Notes under the pieces: model-generated
What the model saw: the letters and a program-made list of their open reading frames with translations, nothing else
The model's database searches: none
What the model was told of the DNA's origin: nothing
Part shown: piece by piece, positions 23,803 through 32,898 of the stretch
Layout: every line of letters starts with the position of its first letter
Position numbering within the stretch: the first letter of the stretch is position 1
Assembly: GCA_038040395.1 (NCBI GenBank)
Contig: JBBPIJ010000010.1
Span: 1 to 64,000, forward strand
Direction of reading: 5' to 3'
From: VAXT01 sp038040395
GTDB lineage: Bacteria > Actinomycetota > Thermoleophilia > Gaiellales > Gaiellaceae
Length of the DNA stretch: 64,000 nt
Program-made: the position numbers and the translations under genes

Positions 23803-24621
23803 TTACTGCTGCGCGTGGAGCGAGCCCTGGACTCGGGCGACGTACGCCGCCAGCTCGTCCTTGCGGTGCTCGAGTTGCTGCTCCAGCTCCGCGAGCTTCG
23901 TGGATCGTTGCTCCAGGATCTGGGCCTCTGCCGCCAACTTCGCTTCCTGCTCGTCGAGAGACTCTGTCCGGACGGCTGCCCTGCGCTCGAGCTCGGCTAC
24001 CTGGACGGAGTGGCGCTCGGCCGACTGCTTCTCCGCGGCTGCGAGCCTCTCCGCGCTCTCGATGCGGGCCTCGCGGTCGCTGAGGGCCTGCTCGCGATCC
24101 TTCAGGCGCTCGTCGGATCGGCTCTCGAGCTCTTGCAGACGTGCCTCGACGTCGCCTTCGCGCATCGACACTTTGCGCTCGCGCTCCAGGAGGTCACGGT
24201 CAGCGTGGCGTAGCCCTTCCTGCCCGAGCTCGAGGGTTTCCAGCTTGCGGTTGAGCTCGGCCTCGCGGCTTTCGAGCTCGCTGCGAAAAGTCTGCTCACG
24301 CTCGGCGGTGCGGATCCGCTCGGCCTCGAGCTGATCCGTGATGCGCTGTTCGCGGTCGCCGGCCTCGGCCTTCGCTTTGGCCAGCTCATGCTCGAGCTCC
24401 TCGATCCGGGCACGCGACTTCGCGAGGACGACGTTGCGGTGCTCGAGCTTTTCGACGAGCTCCTCGGCGCGAGTCTCGGCCGCGTCGGCGCGCGGGCTGT
24501 GTCCTTCGAGGTCGTGGAGGACCTCGGCAAGCTGCTCGCGACGCTCATCGGAGAGGTCGTCGACGATGTCGGCCGTGTTGCGGACGACGTAGGACTCGAG
24601 GCGGGTGCGGATCTTGGGCAT
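23803..24621 (-). CDS. Long coiled-coil protein
   Basis: A 272-residue, almost entirely heptad-patterned protein rich in Glu, Arg, Leu and Ala (for example ELEHELAKAKAEAGDREQRI, LEQQLEHRKDELAAYVARVQ) with no signal or membrane segment. The first ~40 residues (MPKIRTRLESYVVRNTADIV) are non-repetitive and may be a docking part. A structural or scaffold role is inferred; no family is recognised. Confidence 0.8.
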   Translation of the reverse strand: MPKIRTRLESYVVRNTADIVDDLSDERREQLAEVLHDLEGHSPRADAAETRAEELVEKLEHRNVVLAKSRARIEELEHELAKAKAEAGDREQRITDQLEAERIRTAEREQTFRSELESREAELNRKLETLELGQEGLRHADRDLLERERKVSMREGDVEARLQELESRSDERLKDREQALSDREARIESAERLAAAEKQSAERHSVQVAELERRAAVRTESLDEQEAKLAAEAQILEQRSTKLAELEQQLEHRKDELAAYVARVQGSLHAQQ

Positions 24622-24691
24622 GCGCGGCGGGGTTCGCCCACCACATCGGCCGCAGGGGCCGAGCCTTTATCCCTCAGTTTGGGAGGTTAGG

Positions 24692-26701
24692 CTAGCGGCG
24701 GCCGACGACGAGGCGGACGCGCGTTCCCCGCGGGCGCAGGACGCCGCCCTGCGGGCTCTGCGCGATCACTCGGCCGACCATCCGCGACCGGGCACGACGG
24801 ACGCGGCCCACCTTGCAACGGGCACGAACGATCTTCTTGACCGCGCGGGCGAGCTTCAGGCCGATCACCCGCGGAACCCGGCAGCGCGGAGCCGGGGGGG
24901 GTGGTGGTGGTGGCGGAGGCGGCGGAGGTGGTGGCGGCGGCGGAGGTGGCGGAGGCGGCGGTGGCGGTACGGGGGGAGGTGGTGGCGGTGGTGGCGGTGC
25001 AGGAGGTGGTGGCGGTGGTGGCGGCGGTGGCGGAGGAGGTGGCGGGGGTGGTGGAGGCGGCGGAGGCGGAGGCGGTGGTGGCGGAGGCGGGGGCGGTGGT
25101 GGCGGAGGCGGAGGTGGTGGTGGCGGAGGCGGAGGCGGAGGAGGTGGTGGAGGCGGCGGGAGTGGCGGCCCGGTCACGGTGAAGGTGCCGAAGAGCGTGG
25201 GCGCGTGCGGGTCGCACTGGTACCTGACCTCGCCGGGGGTGAAGTTCACGGTCCAGGTCTCGTGGCCCATGTTCGCGACCTCCGTCGCGCAGTTGACCGG
25301 CGGAACACATGAGACGGATGCGCCCGTCAGATGGAAGTTGTGCATCGAGGAGTTGTCGTCGACCTCGATCGTGTACGCACCCTCCGGCAGCGTCCCGCCG
25401 TTGAGATCGTTTCCGTCCGGGTCAGAGAGATGGATCTCGAACTCGGGGCCAACCGAAGCCGTCAAGACCTGGCGGGGGAACTGCGGCGCGCAGTTCTGGC
25501 CCGGCGGGTCTTGCTGCACGATGCGGTGGACGTTGTTGCCGCCGCTCGAGCCAATCAGGTACGGATGCCCGCAGGAGTCCTCACCAAACGAGGTGAGGCT
25601 GAAGGGCGAGACCGCAATGTCAGGTTCCGGCCGGTTGTCCGTCGCGATTGGGAACGCGAGAAGGTTCGACCAAATCTCCCCGGTGCAGTAATCGCCGTAG
25701 AGGTACCTCCCGAGGAGGCTCTGCAACTCGGTGTTACGTCCAACGTACCCGCCGGTAATCGAGCAGCGGTTGCTGGCGTGCGAGTACTCGGAAACGGGCT
25801 CCACGTAGTTCCACGGCGGCGGGTTGCACGTGGTGTAGACGTGACGACCCTCGTAGCAGCGCCAGCCGAAGTTCGTGCCCCAGCCCCAGCCGGTGTTGAC
25901 CGGCCGGTAGTCGATCTCCTCCCATGCGTTCTGGCCGACGTCGCCGATATTGAGCGCACCGGTCTGGCGGTCGAATGAGAAGCGCCACGGATTGCGCAGG
26001 CCGTACGACCAGATCTCCGGGAGCGCGGGCGGCTGGCCGACGAAGGGGTTGTTCGCCGGAACCGAATACGGTTCCGTTCCCGAATCAATCACGTGCTCGC
26101 GCGGGTCGATCCGAAGTATCTTCCCGAGCCCGCGGGTGAGATTTTGAGCGTTATTGGGCGGGTCTCCCCCGCTACCTCCGTCGCCCGTGGCCATGTAGAG
26201 CATGTCGTCGGGCCCGAACTGGAGCTGACCGCCGTTGTGGTTCGAGTTGGTCGGATGCAGGACTGTGATCACGGCTCGGCGCGAGCTCACATCCGCGATG
26301 TTCGGGTCGGCCTCGTTGCGGAGGAACTCGTCGACCTGGATCGCGGCGTCCCCGGTTCTCGTGTAGTAGACGTAGAAGCGGCGACTCGTCGCGTAGTCCG
26401 GGGCAAATGCCATCGAGAGGAGGCCGCGCTCTCCGCAGCACAAGACGTTCGGAACCGTGAGGAACGTCGTCGGGGGCCCATGGTTTTCGGAGACCTTGAT
26501 CACGCCGCCCTGCTGCACGACGAAGAGCCGAGTCGGGTCACCCGGCGGCGCGGTCACGTAGACCGGCGACGCGAAGGCGCCAACGGGACTGAGAAAGAGC
26601 AAAGGCGGCGGCCCCGAGGAAGCCCCGCCCTGGCTCGCGAGCGGCGCAAGCGCGGCCAGCCCGATCACGAGCGCCAGGAGCCCTCCCCGATTCCCCCTCA
26701 C
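24692..26701 (-). CDS. PQQ-type sugar/sorbosone dehydrogenase fused to cupredoxin, ~90-Pro linker and PASTA-like domain
   Basis: A 669-residue secreted protein. After a signal peptide, residues ~45-390 are a six-bladed glucose/sorbosone dehydrogenase propeller (NSNHNGGQLQFGPDDMLYMA, GDGGSGGD, IWSYGLRNPWRFSFD, GDVGQNAWEEIDY). Next comes a cupredoxin domain (~420-505) with SMHNFHLTG and YQCDPHAPTLFGTF: His-Cys-His are kept, but the axial Met position is replaced by Thr-Leu. A run of about 90 prolines broken by single L, A and V follows. The C-terminus is a basic PASTA-like domain with RCRVPRVIGLKLARAVKKIV. Starts at GTG, overlapping the MFS stop by 4 bp. Confidence 0.85.
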   Translation of the reverse strand: MRGNRGGLLALVIGLAALAPLASQGGASSGPPPLLFLSPVGAFASPVYVTAPPGDPTRLFVVQQGGVIKVSENHGPPTTFLTVPNVLCCGERGLLSMAFAPDYATSRRFYVYYTRTGDAAIQVDEFLRNEADPNIADVSSRRAVITVLHPTNSNHNGGQLQFGPDDMLYMATGDGGSGGDPPNNAQNLTRGLGKILRIDPREHVIDSGTEPYSVPANNPFVGQPPALPEIWSYGLRNPWRFSFDRQTGALNIGDVGQNAWEEIDYRPVNTGWGWGTNFGWRCYEGRHVYTTCNPPPWNYVEPVSEYSHASNRCSITGGYVGRNTELQSLLGRYLYGDYCTGEIWSNLLAFPIATDNRPEPDIAVSPFSLTSFGEDSCGHPYLIGSSGGNNVHRIVQQDPPGQNCAPQFPRQVLTASVGPEFEIHLSDPDGNDLNGGTLPEGAYTIEVDDNSSMHNFHLTGASVSCVPPVNCATEVANMGHETWTVNFTPGEVRYQCDPHAPTLFGTFTVTGPPLPPPPPPPPPPPPPPPPPPPPPPPPPPPPPPPPPPPPPPPPPPPPPPPPPPPPPAPPPPPPPPPVPPPPPPPPPPPPPPPPPPPPPPPPPAPRCRVPRVIGLKLARAVKKIVRARCKVGRVRRARSRMVGRVIAQSPQGGVLRPRGTRVRLVVGRR
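24893..25172. repeat. GGN/CCN trinucleotide microsatellite encoding polyproline
   Basis: About 280 bp are almost purely GGN triplets on the + strand (CCN, proline, on the coding minus strand). The long GGN frame on the + strand would be polyglycine and is an artefact of this repeat. It is a likely site of length variation and strand slippage. Confidence 0.9.
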
Positions 26702-28146
26702 TCCTCGAAGGATACGCCCCTCTTCGAAATAGGCAAAGCTCGATCCGACCTACGAAGCGGCGTCACGAACACCGCCAGCACGGCCCCGATGAAGGCGGCC
26801 ATGGCGCTCATCCAGAAGGCCGTGGCGAATGCCCCCTCGGTGGGCACGTGCGTCCCCGGGATCGTCTCGGCCGTGAGGATCGCGGCGCCCACCTGGCCGC
26901 CGATCACGCCGCCGATCGTCCGCATGACCGTGTTCACCCCGGTCGCGACCCCGGTCTCGGTCGGGCGCACCGAGTCGACGATCAGCTTCGCCATCGCGGC
27001 AAACGTGAACGGCAGCCCGATGCCGAGCACGATGGCACCCAGCACGATGTGCCAAGGCCGGCTGTGCCACTGCGCGAGCAGGCCGACCCCGATCGACGCG
27101 ATCAGCATGCCCAGCGCGAGCGGCCACTTCGAGCCGTAGCGCTTGCCCAGGATGCCGGCGAGGGGGCCGGAGAAGAAGCCGCTCAGGGCGCTCGGCAGCA
27201 GATAGAGGCCCGCCTGCGTCGAGCTGGCTCCAAAGCCGTAGTCGACCATTCGTGCGACCGATGCCGAGAGGTCGCGGGGAATCTCGACGAAGCTCGGGAT
27301 GAGCACGAACGAGCCGAACATGGCAAAGCCCGCGATGAGCGCCGTCAGGTTCGTGATCAGCACGGGGCGCCGGGTGAGCATCCGCATGTCGATCATCGGC
27401 TCCGGGACGCGCAGCTCGACGACGCCGAAGCTGAGCAGTGCGGTGGCGGCAACCAGGAACAGCCCGACGATCCGCGGAGAGCTCCAGCCCCAGTTCTCGC
27501 CTTCGGTCATCCCGAGCAGGAGCGAGACGAGGCCGATCGAGAGGAGCGCCGCGCCAGGCACGTCGAGGCTCGACTCGGTCTTGATCGGCGACTCGGGCAC
27601 GAACCGGTGCACAAGCAGCATTGCGATACCGACGCCGGCCGCGCCGACGATGAAGAGCCAGCGCCAGGAAAGGTTGTCGACGATGAGCCCGGAAAGGACG
27701 AGGCCGAGCCCGCCCCCGATCGCGAACACCGCCGAGACGACACCGACCGCGACTCCGACCTTCTCCTCGGGGAACTCGTCCTTGATGATCGCAAAGCTGA
27801 GCGGGAAGACGGCGCCGCCCGCGCCCTGCACCATCCGGAACGCGATCAGGAACCAGATGTTCGGGGCGAGAGCCGCGCCGACGCAGCCGAGGAAGAAGAT
27901 GCCGAGGCTGATCAAGAGCAGCCGCTCCTTCCCGTACTGGTCGCCGAGCTTGCCGAGCAGCGGGGTCGCGACGGACGCCGTCAGGAGAAAGCCGGTCAGG
28001 AGCCAGGTCACCCAGCCCGTCGTCGTGTGCAACTCCTCGCGGAGCGCGGGGAGCGCCGGCACGACCATCGTCTGCTGGAGTGCGAAGGCGATGCCCGCGA
28101 GGGTCAGGATCCCGAGCGTGACGTTGTAGTGCTGGCGCTCCTTCAA
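26698..28146 (-). CDS. MFS transporter, DHA2 (14-TM) drug/proton antiporter family
   Basis: A 482-residue membrane protein with about 14 transmembrane segments. It carries the motif-A loop GKLGDQYGKERLLLISLGIF, motif-C-like GGGLGLVLSGLIVDNLSWRW, and FRMVQGAGGAVFPLSFAIIK. DHA2 members export drugs, dyes or organic acids by proton antiport. TTG 28146 overlaps the Rieske stop by 4 bp and its own stop overlaps the sugar-dehydrogenase start by 4 bp, so three functionally different genes form one operon. Substrate unknown. Confidence 0.9.
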   Translation of the reverse strand: MKERQHYNVTLGILTLAGIAFALQQTMVVPALPALREELHTTTGWVTWLLTGFLLTASVATPLLGKLGDQYGKERLLLISLGIFFLGCVGAALAPNIWFLIAFRMVQGAGGAVFPLSFAIIKDEFPEEKVGVAVGVVSAVFAIGGGLGLVLSGLIVDNLSWRWLFIVGAAGVGIAMLLVHRFVPESPIKTESSLDVPGAALLSIGLVSLLLGMTEGENWGWSSPRIVGLFLVAATALLSFGVVELRVPEPMIDMRMLTRRPVLITNLTALIAGFAMFGSFVLIPSFVEIPRDLSASVARMVDYGFGASSTQAGLYLLPSALSGFFSGPLAGILGKRYGSKWPLALGMLIASIGVGLLAQWHSRPWHIVLGAIVLGIGLPFTFAAMAKLIVDSVRPTETGVATGVNTVMRTIGGVIGGQVGAAILTAETIPGTHVPTEGAFATAFWMSAMAAFIGAVLAVFVTPLRRSDRALPISKRGVSFEE

Positions 28147-29150
28147 GAGAGTGCTGTTGCCACGAGCTCCTGGAAGCGGGCGACGAGCTGCTCGCTCTCG
28201 CCGAGCAGCCGCCCCTCCCCAACGATCCCCGACCGGACGCCCTTCTGGACACGCTCGACGAGCACGCGATCCTCGGCGCCCACCTGCCGGTCGAAGGCGA
28301 GGAGCTCCTCCACCGAATCGTTGTCAGCGTCACGGGCGAAGAAGTAGTCGAGGAAACCGGACGCGCGCTCCGGGCCAGCCGGCAGCAGCGGGCCGATCGA
28401 GAGGTTCGGCGTCCCCGCGAACACGTTGATCCTGAGGTTCGGCCAGACGAAGTGGAACTGCGCCTGCCCCTCGTCCCCGTTGCGCGTCCGCGCGAACTGG
28501 GACAGCACGTGGTCCCCGGTCGGCTCGAGTCGGTACTCGTCGGGGTCGACGTCATACGCGGCGCTGAACCCCTTGTGCGCGACCGGGCAGTGGTAGCACT
28601 CGAGGTAGTTCTCGCAGCCGATCTTCCAGTTCGCGGCGAGCTCGTACTCGTCGCGCGAGTGGAACACCAGGTCGTCGAGCGAGACGAAATCGGGCACCGG
28701 GCCGAGCGTCTCGGCGAGTGGTGGTGCGTCGGCGTCCGGGTTGACGAACAGGAACGGCCCCCACGTCTCGAGGCGAAGCGGGACGAGGGAGAGTCCCTCC
28801 GCGTCGAACCCACTCTCCCGCTCCGAGCGCGGCGCGGCGCGCAACGACCCGTCGAGCTCGTACGTCCACGCGTGGTACGGGCACTGGATGGTCTTCCCCT
28901 TGCCCGGGGCCTCGGCGAGCAGCGAGCCGCGGTGCCGGCAGACGTTGACGAGGGCGCGAATCCCTTCGTCGGCCCTGACGACGAGAACCGGGACATCTCC
29001 CGCCCAGGCGGCGACGCGGTCTCCCACGCTCTCCACTTCCCCCGCGTGGCCGACGTACTGCCACGAGCGCCGGAAGATCCGCTCCTGCTCGCGGCGCAGG
29101 ACGTCGGGGTCGGAGTACCAGCTCCACGGCAGGGTTCGCGGCGCGGACAC
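28143..29150 (-). CDS. Rieske-type aromatic ring-hydroxylating oxygenase, alpha subunit
   Basis: A 335-residue protein. Rieske [2Fe-2S] ligands are in CRHRGSLLAEAPGKGKTIQC ... PYHAW (C-x-H...C-x2-H, ~72-92). The mononuclear iron site is in NWKIGCENYLECYHCPVAHK, giving the two His of E-x-x-x-x-H-x-x-x-x-H. These enzymes hydroxylate or demethylate small aromatic or quaternary-amine substrates using electrons from a separate reductase, and none is encoded nearby. It is the first gene of a GTG/TTG-coupled operon with an MFS exporter and the sugar dehydrogenase. Confidence 0.9.
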   Translation of the reverse strand: MSAPRTLPWSWYSDPDVLRREQERIFRRSWQYVGHAGEVESVGDRVAAWAGDVPVLVVRADEGIRALVNVCRHRGSLLAEAPGKGKTIQCPYHAWTYELDGSLRAAPRSERESGFDAEGLSLVPLRLETWGPFLFVNPDADAPPLAETLGPVPDFVSLDDLVFHSRDEYELAANWKIGCENYLECYHCPVAHKGFSAAYDVDPDEYRLEPTGDHVLSQFARTRNGDEGQAQFHFVWPNLRINVFAGTPNLSIGPLLPAGPERASGFLDYFFARDADNDSVEELLAFDRQVGAEDRVLVERVQKGVRSGIVGEGRLLGESEQLVARFQELVATALS

Positions 29151-29209
29151 GCCCCGAATCTACCGCGCCGGGCTACGACGCCTGGCCGAGAAGGCTTCGG
29201 CCCGAAAGG

Positions 29210-29728
29210 CTAGGCGGGCCGGATGTCGACGACGCGAGCGAGCTCCGGCGGCGTCTCGGGCGAATGGATGAGCTCGGCGGCGAGCGCGGGCAGGTCGAGC
29301 CCTTGCGAGCGCGCGGCCGAGCGCAGGAAGGAGAACGCCTCGTCGAGGCTGACGCCGATCCGCTCGGCGAACATCCCCGTCGCCTGGTCGATCACCACCC
29401 CGCTCTCGAGCGCGGTCTGGAGCTGAATCGTGCGCTCGAGCAGGAACCGGGTCGCATCGGGCGCCTTACCCTCGATCGGTGCCACCATGTTGACGGAGCG
29501 CGCGCCAAAATGGATCTCACAGGAGGCTTCGTTCCCGTCCGCGAGCCAGACACCCACCGCGTGAAAACACTGCACGAGAGAGGCCGCGGTCGTCGCGTCG
29601 AGCCGGATGTGGACCTCGTGGACACCGTCGTGTGAGAAAGCCACCCCGCACACGCCGTCGAGCGCGGCAAGCAAAGCCTGAGAGCGCGCCTCGCTCGTGG
29701 CGAGCACCCTGATCGTCTCGCGGGGCAT
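29210..29728 (-). CDS. ANTAR-domain RNA-binding regulator
   Basis: A 172-residue protein. The C-terminal three-helix ANTAR domain (~110-165) is LQTALESGVVIDQATGMFAE, then RIGVSLDEAFSFLRSAARSQ and GLDLPALAAELI, with the expected alanine/glutamine/glycine positions. ANTAR proteins bind paired hexaloop hairpins in leaders and prevent termination. The N-terminal ~100 residues are a compact, unrecognised sensor domain. GGGAG precedes ATG 29728. No receiver domain is present. Confidence 0.85.
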   Translation of the reverse strand: MPRETIRVLATSEARSQALLAALDGVCGVAFSHDGVHEVHIRLDATTAASLVQCFHAVGVWLADGNEASCEIHFGARSVNMVAPIEGKAPDATRFLLERTIQLQTALESGVVIDQATGMFAERIGVSLDEAFSFLRSAARSQGLDLPALAAELIHSPETPPELARVVDIRPA

Positions 29729-29877
29729 GGGGTCTCCCTTCGTCGCTGAAGCGGACGGTTGCAACGAAGAGAAGTGCCGGCGACTTAGCGGAGAGGGTCT
29801 AGCCCCTGCGTCTGCCCGACTGGTCGTTGTTTCCGATACGAAGTGTATCTCGATCGTTCGGGAAGCAAATCGGCCCG

Positions 29878-31116
29878 CTACTCGGCGGACTCGGGCAGCT
29901 CGCGCATCTTGGGGATCGGCGAAGGCAGGATCCACAGGAAACCCGCGATCGCGCCGATCACCCCGATCCAGAGGGTCGGCCGCAGCCCGATCGTGCTTCC
30001 CAGGAAGCCGCCGATCAGCGCTCCGACGGGACGGATGCCGTTGTTGACGACCATGTACGCGCCGGAGACCCGCGACCGGAGCCGGTGCGGGACGAGGGCG
30101 GCGAAGATCGACGCGGCGCTGATGTCGAGGATCATCACGCCGAGGCCGCTCCCGAACTCGGCCAGGAACAGCGCCGCCAGCACGAGCGGTTTCGGCCCGC
30201 CTGCGAGCGGCACGAGCACCAGCGGCACGGGAAAGAGGATGCAGCCGAGCAGGTAGGTCGGGCCGATCCCGATCCTCCTCCCCAGCCGCGTCGTGATCAG
30301 CGACCCGATCACGCCGCCGACGGCGCCGGCGCCGAGCACGAGCCCGAGGGTGCCCGCGCTCACGTGCAGGGAGCGGACGACGTAGAGGATGAAGATCGCC
30401 CAGAAGATGAAGTTGAAGAGGTTGATCGTGGCCGTACCGAGCAGGGAGGCCCTCATGGACGCGTTGCCCCAGAGGAAGCGCACGCCCGCTACGACGTGTC
30501 CGCGCTCGGCTTCCTCCGTCGGAGGCTCCTCCGGCGAGATCGAGCCGAGGTAGAAGGCCGAGACGAGGTAGGTCGCGGTATCCACGACCAGCGCGAACGG
30601 CGCCTTCAGGAGCTGGACGAGGATGCCCCCGACGCTCGGCCCGGCGACGAACGAGAAGGCGCGGCTGCCGGAGAGGAACGAGTTCGCCTCGACGTAGCTG
30701 TCGCGGGGCACGATCGAGACGAAGAGCGAGCTGTACGAGACGTGGAAGAGAACCGTCATGCACCCCACGAGAAACGCGACGACGTAGAGCTGCTGGAAGG
30801 TGAGCGCGTCGAACGCGTAGGCCGCCGGAATCGTCGCGATCAGCGCTCCTCGGGTCAGGTCCGTCGCGATCATCAAGCGACGCCGCCCGCCGTGGCGGTC
30901 GACCCAGGCGCCCGCGTGCAGCGCGAGGAGCAGATTCGGCACGAGCTCGGCCGCGATCAGGTAGCCCATCTGCGCGGCGTTCGCGTGCAGTACGAGGACG
31001 GCCGTCAGCGGGATCGCGATCATCGTGATCTGGTCGCCGAAGAGCGAGATCGTCTGGCCGAGCCAGAAGCGGCGGAAGACGAGGTTCTCCTGGAGGAGCT
31101 TGGGGACGAGCCGCAT
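29878..31116 (-). CDS. MFS transporter (12-TM, MefA/enterobactin-exporter-like)
   Basis: A 412-residue protein with 12 predicted transmembrane segments. It starts FWLGQTISLFGDQITMIAIP, typical of the macrolide-efflux/EntS-like MFS group, and has the loop AGAWVDRHGGRRRLMIATDL. ATG 31116 overlaps the stop of the serine hydrolase by one base (TGATG). Substrate unknown. It is the last gene of a LysE-hydrolase-MFS operon. About 150 bp of leader separate it from the ANTAR gene downstream. Confidence 0.9.
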   Translation of the reverse strand: MRLVPKLLQENLVFRRFWLGQTISLFGDQITMIAIPLTAVLVLHANAAQMGYLIAAELVPNLLLALHAGAWVDRHGGRRRLMIATDLTRGALIATIPAAYAFDALTFQQLYVVAFLVGCMTVLFHVSYSSLFVSIVPRDSYVEANSFLSGSRAFSFVAGPSVGGILVQLLKAPFALVVDTATYLVSAFYLGSISPEEPPTEEAERGHVVAGVRFLWGNASMRASLLGTATINLFNFIFWAIFILYVVRSLHVSAGTLGLVLGAGAVGGVIGSLITTRLGRRIGIGPTYLLGCILFPVPLVLVPLAGGPKPLVLAALFLAEFGSGLGVMILDISAASIFAALVPHRLRSRVSGAYMVVNNGIRPVGALIGGFLGSTIGLRPTLWIGVIGAIAGFLWILPSPIPKMRELPESAE

Positions 31117-32231
31117 CAGTGGCCGAAACCGGTCAATGCGGCTCGGGCGACGCGCGAGGCGAGGATGTCTGACGCAGCGCCGACACCGTGTCCGTTCCAG
31201 GTCAGCACGGTGACGACGAAGGCGCCCGCAGGTGAGTAGACGAGCCCGGTGTCGTGCCTCGCCTTCTCGATCCAGCCCGCCTTGTGCAACACGGTTACAC
31301 CCGCGCCGCGCACGTAGGTCAGGCCCCCGCGCGTGCGCGCGTGCGCGAGGAGATAGAGGATGAAGCGCGCGTCCGAGGGCGTGACCGCTCCCCGGAAGCG
31401 CCAGATGAGCGCTCCTCGGGCGCCGGCCGCCAGGTGCAGGGCGCGCTCGAGACGGGCCATGTCCCATGCCGTCGTGGCCTTCCCGATGAATGACGGCCGG
31501 CCGAAGATCTCGAGCGGAATCGGAGAGCGTGCGATGCCGTCCTCGACGATGTAGCCGCCGTACATGTCGCTGTCGGCCATGCCGAGCTTCCACATCATCG
31601 CGTTCACGCGAGCCGAGCCTCCGGAGGTCGAGCCGCCGATTACCTCGAGCAGCTCATTTGCCGCGCGATCGTCCGAGTAGACGAGCATCTGCCACAAGAG
31701 GCTCGAGAGCCTCGTCCCGGGTGCCGGGAGCCCGCGCAGCTGGCGCATGAGCTCGACCGCGATCGCGAGCTTCAGCGTCGAGGCGGCCGGGAACCGTGCG
31801 CGCGCGTTCCAGGCTGCGCCCGCGCCTGTGCGCAGGTCCTGGACGAAGAGGCCGCACACTCCGGGGAAGCGGCGCGCCAGGCCGCGCACGGTGGCGGCGA
31901 GAGCCCGGTCCTCGTAGCCGCGCAGCGGCGGGATCGACCCTCGGTAGGGAGCGGCCTCTCGAGGCAGGCCGAAGACGGGGCCGACCAACGTCGAGGAGCG
32001 GCGCCCTCGGGCGTCGACGGCGGTGACTCGCAGCGTCACGTCGCGCTGAGGCAGCGTCACGACGAGCACGAACCTCCGCCTGAACACGTTCTTCGTGGCA
32101 AGCAGCCGGCCGCCGACGCGGACGCGAACCTGGCGCGTGCCCCGCGCGACACGGCCCTCGATCCGGCCGAAGGAAACCTCGCGTGGAGCCGGCGAGATGA
32201 TCGCCGGGGGCGGAAGCGGCACGGCGCCCAA
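31116..32231 (-). CDS. Serine beta-lactamase-like hydrolase (class A/PBP fold)
   Basis: A 371-residue protein. An N-terminal Ig-like/beta region (~1-100) precedes a class A beta-lactamase-like domain with S-x-x-K in FPAASTLKLAIAVELM, SDD in VYSDDRAANELLEVIGG (in place of SDN) and KAG in HKAGWIEKARHD (in place of KTG). It may be a beta-lactamase, a D,D-peptidase or an esterase relative. The TTG start directly follows the LysE stop codon and leaves no signal peptide, so a different start or an unusual export route is possible. Confidence 0.82.
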   Translation of the reverse strand: MGAVPLPPPAIISPAPREVSFGRIEGRVARGTRQVRVRVGGRLLATKNVFRRRFVLVVTLPQRDVTLRVTAVDARGRRSSTLVGPVFGLPREAAPYRGSIPPLRGYEDRALAATVRGLARRFPGVCGLFVQDLRTGAGAAWNARARFPAASTLKLAIAVELMRQLRGLPAPGTRLSSLLWQMLVYSDDRAANELLEVIGGSTSGGSARVNAMMWKLGMADSDMYGGYIVEDGIARSPIPLEIFGRPSFIGKATTAWDMARLERALHLAAGARGALIWRFRGAVTPSDARFILYLLAHARTRGGLTYVRGAGVTVLHKAGWIEKARHDTGLVYSPAGAFVVTVLTWNGHGVGAASDILASRVARAALTGFGH

Positions 32232-32855
32232 CTAGCGCCTTTCGGTAGCCAGGCGAAGTCCGAGCCCGATGAGGACCGCACCGGTCACGGCCTCGACGGC
32301 GCGCGAAATCGCCGGTCGGCCGAGGGCCTGGCCGGCGCGCGCGACCGCGAGCGCGTAGGCCGTCAGCCAGATGAGCGTCATGCAGCAGAAGACGAGGCCG
32401 AGACCGAGCAGCGCGGGGAAAGCGTGCTCCTGCGGCGCGAATTGAGGGAGCAGGCTGGGAAAGAACGCGGCCATCTTCGGATTGCCGAGATTGCTGAGCA
32501 GGCCCTGGCGCAATGCAGTCCGCGGAGCGAGCTGACGCCGCGGGCCCGCGAGCTGCTTCCTCGGCCGCCGGCGGATCGCGCCGAGAAGCGAGTGGGCGCC
32601 GAGCCAGAAGAGATACGCGGCGCCGGCGAGCTTCACGGCCAGGAAGGCCGGCTCGGAAGCGGTGAGCAGGGCGGCGACCCCGGCGGCGGTCGCCAATGTC
32701 CAGGTCGCCTGACCGCTCGACACGCCAATCGCCGTGAAGACTCCCGCGCGGCGCCCGCCCATGAGCGTGTTTCGGATCGTGAGCGCCGTGTCGGGGCCGG
32801 GCGTCACGATCACGATCGCCGATACGCCGAGGAATGCCACGAGCTGGCCGGCCAC
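32232..32855 (-). CDS. LysE/RhtB family amino-acid exporter
   Basis: A 207-residue, six-helix exporter: VAFLGVSAIVIVTPGPDTAL, RNTLMGGRRAGVFTAIGVSS, LLSNLGNPKMAAFFPSLLPQF. GTG 32855 (VAGQLVAFLG) matches the family start. Upstream in-frame sequence to 33005 is not conserved and overlaps a divergent promoter region. Physiological substrates are usually amino acids or homoserine lactone. It is the first gene of the three-gene operon. Confidence 0.92.
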   Translation of the reverse strand: MAGQLVAFLGVSAIVIVTPGPDTALTIRNTLMGGRRAGVFTAIGVSSGQATWTLATAAGVAALLTASEPAFLAVKLAGAAYLFWLGAHSLLGAIRRRPRKQLAGPRRQLAPRTALRQGLLSNLGNPKMAAFFPSLLPQFAPQEHAFPALLGLGLVFCCMTLIWLTAYALAVARAGQALGRPAISRAVEAVTGAVLIGLGLRLATERR

Positions 32856-32898
32856 GCCTCGAAGTGTCTCAGACGGCCCCGTGGGGAAGACTCCCGGT

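Noticed and set aside
24813..25691. Long + strand frame encoding >100 glycines
   Set aside because: It is the complement of the polyproline codons of the secreted dehydrogenase and has no start signal or domain.
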